64,000 nt of DNA from Roseiarcus sp035606915 (GTDB taxonomy: Bacteria; Pseudomonadota; Alphaproteobacteria; Rhizobiales; Beijerinckiaceae): contig DATNDU010000196.1 of assembly GCA_035606915.1 (NCBI GenBank), positions 1 to 64,000 on the forward strand. The letters are read 5' to 3'. Both the position numbers and the translations under genes were made by a program. Below, piece after piece: positions 31,213-38,958 of the stretch; position 1 is the stretch's first letter, and each line of letters begins with the position of its first letter. Under the pieces are notes generated by a model that made no database searches, was not told the origin of the DNA, and saw only the letters and a list, made by a program, of their open reading frames with translations.

Positions 31213-32514
31213 TCAATTCCTGGGGGCAGGCCACAGGCCGCCAGCCGACCAGGCTTCGGATTCGTCCAGTTGCAGCGGCTCTCCGGATCCGCCGGTGCGA
31301 GCCGGGTCGGTGTTGCGGTGGCGGCGCAGTTCCAGCTTGCCGATCTGGTTGCGATGCACCTCGTCCGGTCCGTCCGCCAGGCGCAGCAACCGCGCCGTCG
31401 CCAACGCCGCGGCGAGGAAATGGTCGTTGCTGGTGCCGCCGCCGCCGAAGACCTGGATCGCCCAATCGATGATCTGCTGGGCCATGTTGGGCGCGACGAC
31501 CTTGATCATCGCGATCTCCTGCCGCGCCGCCTTGTTGCCGACGGTATCCATCATGTAGGCGGCCTTCAGCGTCAGCAGGCGCGCCTGTTCGATCTTGATG
31601 CGCGATTCGGCGATGCGCTCCAGCGTGACCGTCTGTTCGGCGATCGGCTTGCCGAAGGCGACGCGTCTTTCGGCGCGTCGGCAGATGCGCTCAAGCACGC
31701 GCTCGCTGAGGCCGATCAGGCGCATGCAATGGTGGATGCGGCCCGGACCGAGCCGCCCCTGCGCAATCTCGAAGCCGCGGCCCTCGCCGAGCAGGATGTT
31801 GTCGACGGGCACGCGCGCATTGGTGAAGGTGACCTCGGAGGCGCGATCCGGCACGCCGTAGAAGCCAAGCACGGGCAGCGAGCGGACGACGCGCACGCCC
31901 GGCGTATCCTTCGGCACGAGGATCATCGATTGACGCGTGTGGCGGTCGGGATTTTGCGGATCGGTCTGGCCCATGAAGATGATGATCTCGCAGCGCGGGC
32001 TCGTCGCGCCGGTCGTGTACCATTTGCGCCCGTTGATGACATAATCGCCGCCGTCGCGCACGATGGAGCTTTCGACATTGGTCGCGTCCGACGAGGCGAC
32101 GTCGGGCTCGGTCATCGCGAACGCCGAACGAATCTCGCCCGCCAGCAGCGGCTTCAGCCAGCGGTCCTTCTGCGCCTGCGTGCCGTAGCGCAGGATCGTC
32201 TCCATATTGCCGGTGTCCGGCGCGCTGCAATTGAACACTTCGGGCGCGAGATGCGAGCGGCCCATGATCTCGCATAGCGGCGCATATTCGAGATTGCTCA
32301 GTCCGCCCGCAACATGCGACGGCAGAAACAGGTTCCACAGACCCGCCGAGCGCGCGACCTGTTTTAATTCCTCCACGACGGGATGCACCGCCCACGGACC
32401 CAGCCGCTCGGCTTCCTGATAGAGGCGGCGCTCGTTGGGATAGATATGCTGCGCCATGAAATCTCGAATGCGCGCGGCGAACTCCAGGCTACGGGCGCTT
32501 TGCGTAATGTCCAC
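31213..32514 (-). CDS. ACAD10/11-type acyl-CoA dehydrogenase (LvaC-like)
   Basis: A 433-residue acyl-CoA dehydrogenase closely resembling the C-terminal half of ACAD10/ACAD11. Signatures are CEIMGRSHLAPEVFNCSAPD, FAMTEPDVASSDATNVESS, GRGFEIAQGRLGPGRIHHCM and LADGPDEVHRNQIGKLEL. In ACAD10/11 and the levulinate pathway (LvaA/LvaC), the dehydrogenase-fold half eliminates phosphate from a 4-phosphoacyl-CoA made by the kinase half. The kinase half is encoded separately at 3990-5045. The gene follows the SDR gene on the same strand. The C-terminal 30 residues beyond the domain are Arg/Pro-rich and may be a tail. The substrate class is inferred from the subfamily. Confidence 0.88.
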   Translation of the reverse strand: MDITQSARSLEFAARIRDFMAQHIYPNERRLYQEAERLGPWAVHPVVEELKQVARSAGLWNLFLPSHVAGGLSNLEYAPLCEIMGRSHLAPEVFNCSAPDTGNMETILRYGTQAQKDRWLKPLLAGEIRSAFAMTEPDVASSDATNVESSIVRDGGDYVINGRKWYTTGATSPRCEIIIFMGQTDPQNPDRHTRQSMILVPKDTPGVRVVRSLPVLGFYGVPDRASEVTFTNARVPVDNILLGEGRGFEIAQGRLGPGRIHHCMRLIGLSERVLERICRRAERRVAFGKPIAEQTVTLERIAESRIKIEQARLLTLKAAYMMDTVGNKAARQEIAMIKVVAPNMAQQIIDWAIQVFGGGGTSNDHFLAAALATARLLRLADGPDEVHRNQIGKLELRRHRNTDPARTGGSGEPLQLDESEAWSAGGLWPAPRN

Positions 32515-32661
32515 GTCACTCTCCTGTCGCGGGCTCGCGCCCGCCCCAAATGCCGATCTTCGGGAAAGCGCTCATGTCCCGGAGGTCGCTGCTCGAATGC
32601 GACGCAGTGAGTCTATGCGCCGGCGGCGGCCGGGGCTTCCAGGCGCCGCCGCCGAGAGGCG

Positions 32662-33444
32662 TCACTGTCGCGCGGTCGTGCCGCCGTCGACCACTAGCAC
32701 CGTTCCCTGACAATAGGTGGATTCGTCGGAGCCGAGATAGAGGCAGGCGTAAGCCATTTCTTCCGGCGTGCCGGGGCGCTTCATCGGTGTGAGCCGATCG
32801 GCCATCTGCGGATCGTCGAAGAGATTGAGCAAGGATTCGACCATCGGCGTGGCGATGAAGCCGGGCGCAATGCAATTGGCGCGGATATTGTCGCCGCAAT
32901 AGGTCACCGCAATCGAACGCGTGAGATTGATCGCGGCGCCCTTGGCGGCGGTATAGGTGTGGGCGCCTGGGAGGCCCTGCAAACCGGAGATGCTGGTCAC
33001 GTTGACGATCGATCCGCCGCGCTGTTTCTTCATCTGGGCGATCACCAGGCGGCACATGTGGAAGACGGAGTCGAGGTTGATCGCCATGACTTCGGCCCAC
33101 TTCTGCGGCGACGTGTCGTCGATCGCATTCATCGAACCCGGGCTCTTATCCATCCAACTGTAGCCGACGCCGGCGCAGTTCACGAGAATATCGATCCGGC
33201 CATAGGCCTTGAGCGTCGCGTCGACAGCCTTCTGGGCGCCCTCGGCCTTGGAAAGATCGGCCGCCACGACGATCCCCTCGCCTCCGACCGACTTCACCTG
33301 CGCCAGCGTTTCGTCGAGATTGCCCTGGGTGCGGCTGACGCCGACGACCTTCGCCCCTTCGCTCGCAAACAGCTTCATACACGCGCGGCCGACGCCGGTG
33401 CCGGCGCCGGTAATCAGTGCGACTTTCCCTTTGACGCGATCCAT
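32662..33444 (-). CDS. short-chain dehydrogenase/reductase
   Basis: A 260-residue classical SDR. The NAD(P) motif TGAGTGVG is near residues 13-20, NCAGVG follows, and the catalytic Ser is in VTSISGLQG with Tyr-x3-Lys in YTAAKGAA. The end VDGGTTAR is typical. ATG 33444 has TAGGGAGGAAACA in front, which decides the start over a longer open frame. It is the first gene of the SDR/ACAD unit, divergent from the zinc dehydrogenase with the shared GntR-like sites at 33501-33524 between them. In the levulinate system an SDR reduces the 4-keto acyl-CoA to the 4-hydroxy form; the same job here is possible. Confidence 0.87.
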   Translation of the reverse strand: MDRVKGKVALITGAGTGVGRACMKLFASEGAKVVGVSRTQGNLDETLAQVKSVGGEGIVVAADLSKAEGAQKAVDATLKAYGRIDILVNCAGVGYSWMDKSPGSMNAIDDTSPQKWAEVMAINLDSVFHMCRLVIAQMKKQRGGSIVNVTSISGLQGLPGAHTYTAAKGAAINLTRSIAVTYCGDNIRANCIAPGFIATPMVESLLNLFDDPQMADRLTPMKRPGTPEEMAYACLYLGSDESTYCQGTVLVVDGGTTARQ

Positions 33445-33500
33445 TGTTTCCTCCCTACGGCGATGGCGGACCTTCTGGACAATCTTATCGCCGGACGTTA

Positions 33501-33524
33501 TTGTATGAAAAGTTTGTAGGACAT
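33501..33524. promoter_or_regulatory. predicted GntR-type operator pair in the SDR/MDR divergent promoter
   Basis: TTGTATGAAAA (33501-33511) and TTGTAGGACAT (33514-33524) are two near-copies of a TTGTAKGACAA-like element, 13 bases apart, in the middle of the 131-bp divergent gap. Similar elements occur at 47206, 50027, 53249 and 53626. The TTGT-N3-ACAA layout fits FadR/FCD GntR sites (TNGTNNNACNA). The GntR gene at 34713 is the closest candidate regulator. Confidence 0.65.
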
Positions 33525-33575
33525 GAAAGCGGAAAAAATCCGCCTGAGTCCGCATAGAACCCGGGAGGAGGCCAT

Positions 33576-34613
33576 ATGAAAGCCGCCGTCTTTCACGAAC
33601 TGGGCAAGCCGCTGCAGATTGAGAATGTGCCGAAACCGCAAGCCGGTCGCGGCGAGATCGTTCTGAAGGTGCATTACTGCGGCATCTGCGGCTCGGATTT
33701 GCACTCGACGCATCCCGGCGTCTTCGTCGTGCCGGACGGCACCATTCTCGGCCATGAATTTTCCGGCGAGATCGTCGAGTCGGGTTCGCCAGACTGGAAG
33801 ATCGGCGAAATGGCGACGGCGCTGCCGAACAACGCCTGCGACGATTGCCGCAAGATCGGCCTGATGAAGTGCAAGGACGACATGGGCATCATGTGTCCAA
33901 AGAACACCCTGACCGGTTTCCATCCCTCGTTTCAGGGCGCCTACGCCGAATATGTGAAGTTCAGTTGCCAGGAGGCGCTTCACTTGCCCTCCTCGGTCAA
34001 GAACCGCGAAGGCGCGGCCGTCGAACCGCTCGCCGTCGGACTTCATGCCGTCAATCGCGGCAAGGTGGCGATCGGCGAGCGCGTGCTCATCCTCGGCGGC
34101 GGCCCGATCGGTCTGGCCACGGCGGTGTTTTCCAAACTCGCGGGCGCCCGAAACGTCGTCGTCAGCGAATTCGCGGCCGCGCGGCGCGAGGCGGCGGGAT
34201 CGCTGGGCGCGACGGCTGCGATCGATCCGGGCAAGGAGGACGTGGCGGAAGCTTTCGCGCGTCACGCCGGCGGCCCTCCCGACGTCATCTTCGAATGCGT
34301 CGGCGTTCCCGGCATGATCCAGAAGGCCATCGACCTGTCGCGCACCTACGGCCGCATCGTCGTCGTCGGCGTCTGTATGGTCGAGGACACGACGACGCCG
34401 ATTTCGGCGATCTTCAAGGAGGCCAACATCCAGTATGTGCTGGGCTATGGCCGCCCCGACTGGAAGCTGGTGCTCGACCTGCTCGAGTCCGGCCGCGTCG
34501 ATCCCAGGCCGATGATTACCGACATCGTGTCGCTCGACGCGCTTCCCTCGGCCTTCGAGGCGCTGCGCCGGCCTACGACCCAAATCAAGTTGATGGTGCG
34601 TCCGAACGGTTGA
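33576..34613 (+). CDS. zinc-dependent medium-chain alcohol dehydrogenase
   Basis: A 345-residue MDR-family dehydrogenase, oxidising a secondary or polyol-type alcohol with NAD(P). The catalytic zinc site is visible (CGICGSDLH with Cys near 38; GHEFSGE). The structural-zinc lobe is partly altered (NNACDDCRKIGLMKCKDDMG). The Rossmann motif LGGGPIGLA is near 171-179. The start ATG 33576 follows GGGAGGAGGCCAT. It is divergent from the SDR/ACAD unit and upstream of the GntR gene. The substrate is unknown; butanediol- or threonine-type dehydrogenases are the nearest general group. Confidence 0.86.
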   Translation: MKAAVFHELGKPLQIENVPKPQAGRGEIVLKVHYCGICGSDLHSTHPGVFVVPDGTILGHEFSGEIVESGSPDWKIGEMATALPNNACDDCRKIGLMKCKDDMGIMCPKNTLTGFHPSFQGAYAEYVKFSCQEALHLPSSVKNREGAAVEPLAVGLHAVNRGKVAIGERVLILGGGPIGLATAVFSKLAGARNVVVSEFAAARREAAGSLGATAAIDPGKEDVAEAFARHAGGPPDVIFECVGVPGMIQKAIDLSRTYGRIVVVGVCMVEDTTTPISAIFKEANIQYVLGYGRPDWKLVLDLLESGRVDPRPMITDIVSLDALPSAFEALRRPTTQIKLMVRPNG

Positions 34614-34620
34614 GGCGGGT

Positions 34621-34631
34621 TTGTAGGGCGA
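34621..34631. promoter_or_regulatory. weak GntR-type site upstream of gntR
   Basis: TTGTAGGGCGA resembles TTGTAGGACAT at 33514 in its left half and sits in the 99-bp gap before the GntR gene, as expected of an autoregulatory site. The right half is poorly conserved, so this is a weak call. Confidence 0.3.
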
Positions 34632-34712
34632 TATTGTTGTCTTGCCCGGTGGTGTCCAGCTCACTAAGGAGGCGGCGCGCCTACGACGTAATTCACGAGA
34701 ACCAGCAGCAGC

Positions 34713-35468
34713 ATGGAGCCTCCAGCGATGGACATGGACGCCGCCAGTCGGTCGGCTCGCGTGCGCAGCCGCGAAAGCGCCGAGGCGGAGGCGGCGGTGC
34801 GGGCGCGGATGACTTCGCCCGACCGCGTAGTCGATTCGATCCTGCGCGCGATCCGCGCCGGCGTCTACGTGCCCGGGCAGCGACTGATCGAGGCGGACCT
34901 GACGCGGGACTATCAGGTGAGCCGCGGCCCCGTGCGCGAGGCGCTGAAGCGGCTCGCCGCCGAGGGCGTGCTGACCCTCACCCGGCACCGCGGCGCCTAT
35001 GTGCGCGCCCTGACGCGCGTGGAAGTGCATGACAGCCTGATGGTGCTCGAGGTGCTGGTCGGCCTGATGGCGAAGGTCGCCGCCAAGCGCATCGGCGAGG
35101 GCGACAACGCCGCGAAAATGCGCGAGGCGTTCCGCCGCCTTCTCGCGTTCAAGAACGACGGCGGCACGGCCGCCTTCCTCGACGAGCGTCGCAGTTTCTA
35201 CGACACGATCCTTCAGATCGGCGGCAATCGCGAATTGCAGCGCATGCTGCCGCTGATGCAGATCCATCTGCTGCGCATGCAGTTCCAAGGCTACATCACG
35301 CCGCGCGACCGCGAAAAGCAGTTCGCGGAATACCAGGCGATCACCGAGACGATCCTGTCGGGAGACGGCGTGCGCTCGGAAAAGATCGCCTCGCTGCATA
35401 TACGGCGCACGCGCCTCAGCCTGATGCGCCTGCCCGTCGAGGCCTTTCCGGCCATACGCACGGAGTAG
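34713..35468 (+). CDS. GntR family (FCD-type) transcriptional regulator
   Basis: A 251-residue FadR/FCD-type GntR regulator. The winged helix covers about residues 35-100 (VYVPGQRLIEADLTRDYQVS; GPVREALKRLAAEGVLTLTR), followed by the helical FCD domain (about 105-235). Several in-frame ATGs lie near the start; 34713 is taken, although the strong AAGGAGG at about 34667 is too far upstream to serve it. The following reductase gene begins 3 bases after its stop. It is the best candidate for the regulator of the TTGTAKGACAA-like sites in the 33-54 kb region. The ligand is unknown. Confidence 0.86.
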   Translation: MEPPAMDMDAASRSARVRSRESAEAEAAVRARMTSPDRVVDSILRAIRAGVYVPGQRLIEADLTRDYQVSRGPVREALKRLAAEGVLTLTRHRGAYVRALTRVEVHDSLMVLEVLVGLMAKVAAKRIGEGDNAAKMREAFRRLLAFKNDGGTAAFLDERRSFYDTILQIGGNRELQRMLPLMQIHLLRMQFQGYITPRDREKQFAEYQAITETILSGDGVRSEKIASLHIRRTRLSLMRLPVEAFPAIRTE

Positions 35469-35471
35469 GCG

Positions 35472-36212
35472 ATGTCCATTCTCATCGTCGGCGGCGTCAA
35501 AGGCATCGGCGTGGCCATCGCCAAGGCGTTCGCGCCCGACGCGGGCGACGTGTTTCTGGGATACCGCGGCGACGAGCGCGCCGCGAAACTCGCGGCGGAG
35601 GCCGTGACGGCGGCGGGGGCGCGCGCGCATCTCATCAAGGCGGATGTCGGAACACCCGAGGGCTGCGCCGTCCTGGCCGACGCGGTGCGCGCGAAATGCG
35701 ACCGGCTCGACCAGGTCGTTCACTCCGCCGTCGACGCGTATGCGACAACGACGCTCGACGCCGATCCGCATCGCTTCGCCAACGCGCTGACGACCAATGG
35801 AACGAGTCTTCTCTATCTCGTCCAGGCGACGCTGCCGCTACTGCGGCGAGGCTCCAGCGTGTTTTATCTGACGAGCCGCGGGGGGCGCATCGTCGTGCCC
35901 AATTACGCCGCCGTCGGCGTCGCCAAGGCGCTGGCGGAAAGCCTGATGCGCTACCTCGCCGTCGAACTGGCGCCCAAGGGCATAAGGATCAACGCCATTG
36001 CCCCGGCGATCGTCGAAACCGATGCGGTGCGGGCGCTGTTCGGCGCGAACGCGGGGTCTATCGTGCGCGATTCCGCCAGCCACAATCCTTCCGGACGCGG
36101 CGTGGCCGACGACGACTACACCAGCCTGATGCGGTGGCTCGCCTCCCCGGAGGCCGGGTTCATTCAAGGGCAGGTGTTCTTCGTCAACGGAGGCGCCAAC
36201 CTCAGCGCTTGA
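35472..36212 (+). CDS. FabL-like SDR (enoyl reductase type, Tyr-x6-Lys)
   Basis: A 246-residue SDR of the divergent enoyl-ACP reductase type. The N-terminus reads SILIVGGVKGIGVAIAKAF. The active-site segment NYAAVGVAKALAES has Tyr145 and Lys152 spaced as in FabI/FabL (Tyr-x6-Lys) rather than the classical Tyr-x3-Lys. It is a clear paralogue of the product of 52462-53202 (same length, shared ALAES, NPSGR and IQGQVFFVNGG-type segments). It follows the GntR gene directly and converges on the thiolase. A CoA-linked or free enoyl substrate seems more likely than fatty-acid synthesis in this context. Confidence 0.82.
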   Translation: MSILIVGGVKGIGVAIAKAFAPDAGDVFLGYRGDERAAKLAAEAVTAAGARAHLIKADVGTPEGCAVLADAVRAKCDRLDQVVHSAVDAYATTTLDADPHRFANALTTNGTSLLYLVQATLPLLRRGSSVFYLTSRGGRIVVPNYAAVGVAKALAESLMRYLAVELAPKGIRINAIAPAIVETDAVRALFGANAGSIVRDSASHNPSGRGVADDDYTSLMRWLASPEAGFIQGQVFFVNGGANLSA

Positions 36213-36276
36213 GAGCCGGCGTAGACTGGAAGGCGCGACGGCGTGATTTAGGCCGGCGGGCGCAAGCGCCGACCGC

Positions 36277-37470
36277 TCAAAGCCGCTCGATCAGCGTGGC
36301 GTTCGCCATGCCGCCGGATTCGCACATCGTCTGCAAGCCGTAGCGTCCGCCCGTCGCTTCGAGACGGGTGATGAGGTTGGCGAGCAGCCGCCCGCCCGAC
36401 GCCCCCACGGGATGGCCGAGCGCGATCGCGCCGCCATACGGGTTCACCTTCTTCGGGTCCGCGCCGAGGTCGTGCATCCAGGCCAGCACGACGGAAGCGA
36501 AAGCCTCGTTCACCTCGAACGCATCAATGGCGTCGAGGGCCAGCCCGGCCCGCGCCAGCAGCTTTCGCGTCGCCGGGATGATCGCCGTCAGCATGAGGAT
36601 CGGATCGTCGCCGGCGACCGCGAAATGCGTGATCGCCGCGCGCGGCTTCAGGCCATGGCGCAGGGCGAAGCCTTCCTCGGCGATCAGCACCGCCGCCGCG
36701 CCGTCCGTGACCTGACTGGAATTGCCCGCCGTGACGCTCCAGCGGATTTCGGGAAAGCGCGCCGCCGCCGCCTCCTCCTCGAAGGCCGGCTTCAGCGCGG
36801 CGAGCTTCTCGAACGACGTATCGCGGCGCGGACCCTCGTCGCGGTCGACACGTTTGGTTCCGCCTTGCGCCAGCGGCGCTTCGACGGCCGCCATGGAACG
36901 CCCGGTCAGGCCGGCGTCTTCGGCAGCAAGGGCGCGCCGATGCGACGCCTCGGCAAAGTGGTCCATGGCGTCGCGCGAGAGAGACCATCGCGCGGCGATC
37001 AGTTCGGCGGAAATGCCTTGCCGCACGAGGCCCTGGGGATAGCGCTGATGAAACCGCGGACCCTCGTTGTCCTTGCCCATGCGATTGATGCGCATCGGCA
37101 CCAGGCTCATCATCTCCACGCCGCCGGCGATGACGAGATCGTAGGCGCCGGCGATGACGCCCTGCGCCGCAAAATCGAAGGCCTGCTGCGCCGAGCCGCA
37201 TTTGCGGTCGAGCGTGACGGCGGCGACGCTTTCCGGCAGGCCGGCGGCGAGCGCCGCCTGGCGGCCGATGTTGCCCGATTGCTCGGCGACCTGAATCACG
37301 CAGCCGGTGATGACGTCCTCGATCAGCGCCGCGTCGACGCCCGTCCGCTCGACGAGCGAGCGCAGCACGCTGGCGTAGAGATCGACCGGATGCATCGTCG
37401 ACAGCGCGCCGCCCGCGCGGCCCCGCCCGAACGGCGAGCGCACGACATCAACGATCACGGCGCGGCGCAT
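36277..37470 (-). CDS. acetyl-CoA acyltransferase (thiolase II, FadA-like)
   Basis: A 397-residue thiolase with a complete catalytic set: nucleophile Cys in TLDRKCGSAQQAF (near 87-99), His in NPYGGAIALGHPVGASGGR, and a C-terminal Cys in TMCESGGMAN. It cleaves a 3-ketoacyl-CoA with CoA. ATG 37470 has AAAGGAAC in front; a longer frame exists but lacks a site. It ends the minus-strand carboxylase/PPDK-like operon and is 22 bases after the carboxyltransferase gene. Confidence 0.9.
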   Translation of the reverse strand: MRRAVIVDVVRSPFGRGRAGGALSTMHPVDLYASVLRSLVERTGVDAALIEDVITGCVIQVAEQSGNIGRQAALAAGLPESVAAVTLDRKCGSAQQAFDFAAQGVIAGAYDLVIAGGVEMMSLVPMRINRMGKDNEGPRFHQRYPQGLVRQGISAELIAARWSLSRDAMDHFAEASHRRALAAEDAGLTGRSMAAVEAPLAQGGTKRVDRDEGPRRDTSFEKLAALKPAFEEEAAAARFPEIRWSVTAGNSSQVTDGAAAVLIAEEGFALRHGLKPRAAITHFAVAGDDPILMLTAIIPATRKLLARAGLALDAIDAFEVNEAFASVVLAWMHDLGADPKKVNPYGGAIALGHPVGASGGRLLANLITRLEATGGRYGLQTMCESGGMANATLIERL

Positions 37471-37492
37471 GCAAGTTCCTTTCCAGAGCGGA

Positions 37493-38956
37493 TCAAATCG
37501 CCTGCCGGTGCAACTCAAGCGACATCTTCGCCGTGCGCAGATGCACCACCGGAGACTTGGCGGCGCGCATCAGCTTCTGCACCTGCTCCAATTCGGGCGA
37601 CGACAGCAGCGGGAAGTCGCGCTTGACGGCGCCGGCGGCGCGCATCTTCTCGAGGTCGGGCTCGGGGACGAGCGCGCGCAGGATCAGTTCGTCGTCGTCG
37701 GCGGCGCCGTAGCGCTGGCGCAGTTCCTCGATTGTCGGCTGCTCCGGCGGGCTGGCGACGACCTGTCGCGCGCGCGGCGTCGCCATGATCTTGTCGAGAA
37801 CGTTGCCGTCGATGGGCGCCACCGTCTCGCCGTAGAAGCCGGCGGCATATTGAATGACTTCGTCCGGGACGATGCCGTAGCGCTTCCCCGTCACCACATT
37901 GAGCACCGCCTGGATGCCGACGAGTTGGCTGAACGGCGTCGCCATGCCGGGATAGCCGAGATCGCGCCGCACCTCGGCGGTCTCGCGCAGCACATCGTCG
38001 AGCTTGTCGGTCATATTGTGCTGCGCGAGCTGCGCCTTCAGCGTTCCCGTCATGCCGCCAGGGATCTGATGACGGATCGACAGCACGTCATATTCATTGT
38101 GCTGGTTGACGGGCAAATCGGCAGCCTTGCCGACTTTCTCGAAATGCTCGGCCACGGCAGGCAGCAGCGACTTGTCGATGCCGTGGGTATGGCCGAGCAA
38201 CTCGATGTTGTGCAGCATGATCTCCGTCGAGGGCACCGACGGCCCGTTCGCCATCGGACGGCTCGCGGTGTGCAGGATGGAGATGCCGAGCTCTATCGCG
38301 TCGAGATAGGCTTTGGCCGATTGGCCGAGAATGTTGTTGGCGTGAAACTCGATCGGCTTGCCGCGCGCCTTCGCCTTGATCGCGGGCACGAGCGTTTGCA
38401 GCCGCTCCTTGTCGAGCACGCCGGCGGTGTCGTAGAGCAGCAGCGTGTCGATGTCGGGAGACGCCGACAGCTTGTCGGCCTTGTCGGCGTAGTAGGCATC
38501 GGTATGAACCGGCGACAGCGCGAACATGATCGCGCCTGCGACCTCGGAGCCGAATTCCTTCGCCACCTTGGCGAGCCGGTGCATCTTGTCGATATTGAAC
38601 AGGACGTCGTAGATCCAGAAGCTGCGGCATCCGTGCCGGTTGAGCTGGCGCATCCATGCATCCATCAGCGAATCCGGCGTCACTCCGAACGTCACCGAGG
38701 CATTGGAGCGCATTCCGCCGCGCAGGCGCGTGCGCGGCATCGCCTGCACCAGCAAGTCGAGTCCCTCCCAGGGATTTTCGCGGCAGGAGCGGATCATCAC
38801 CTCGAACAGCGACGAGCCGGCCAGATCAATCACGCGATAGCCGGCGCGGTCGATCAGCGGCGCCACCGGCAACGCCATGCCGGCCTGCATGCGCATGCCC
38901 CACAGGCTCTGCTGGCCGTCGCGCATCGTCTCGTCGAGAAATTCGATGTGGGCCAT
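37493..38956 (-). CDS. carboxyltransferase subunit (PycB/oxaloacetate-decarboxylase-alpha-like) with degenerate metal site
   Basis: A 487-residue TIM-barrel carboxyltransferase of the pyruvate carboxylase/transcarboxylase 5S family. The N-terminal LDETMRDGQQSLW (7-19) carries the metal-binding Asp region. In known family members a carbamylated Lys (KDMAGLL) and a His-x-His pair complete the metal site. Here these positions read YDTAGVL (Tyr175) and FHANN (His205, Asn207), so Lys and one His are missing. The biotin carboxylase gene is 2 bases upstream and the thiolase 22 bases downstream. It probably transfers CO2 from biotin to an acceptor other than pyruvate, or has changed chemistry. Family placement is secure; the reaction is not. 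Confidence 0.82.
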   Translation of the reverse strand: MAHIEFLDETMRDGQQSLWGMRMQAGMALPVAPLIDRAGYRVIDLAGSSLFEVMIRSCRENPWEGLDLLVQAMPRTRLRGGMRSNASVTFGVTPDSLMDAWMRQLNRHGCRSFWIYDVLFNIDKMHRLAKVAKEFGSEVAGAIMFALSPVHTDAYYADKADKLSASPDIDTLLLYDTAGVLDKERLQTLVPAIKAKARGKPIEFHANNILGQSAKAYLDAIELGISILHTASRPMANGPSVPSTEIMLHNIELLGHTHGIDKSLLPAVAEHFEKVGKAADLPVNQHNEYDVLSIRHQIPGGMTGTLKAQLAQHNMTDKLDDVLRETAEVRRDLGYPGMATPFSQLVGIQAVLNVVTGKRYGIVPDEVIQYAAGFYGETVAPIDGNVLDKIMATPRARQVVASPPEQPTIEELRQRYGAADDDELILRALVPEPDLEKMRAAGAVKRDFPLLSSPELEQVQKLMRAAKSPVVHLRTAKMSLELHRQAI

Positions 38957-38958
38957 GT

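Noticed and set aside
31028..31465. 145-codon minus-strand frame overlapping the acyl-CoA dehydrogenase 3' end
   Set aside because: It is largely a shadow of the dehydrogenase gene and its tail is Arg/Gly-rich without motifs.
33498..35771. Very long minus-strand open frame (757 codons) across the MDR and gntR genes
   Set aside because: It runs antisense to two well-supported genes and through a promoter gap; composition is that of a shadow frame.
36213..36276. Small hairpin GGCGGGCGCAAGCGCC between convergent genes as terminator
   Set aside because: The stem is weak and imperfect, with no T-tract; insufficient evidence.
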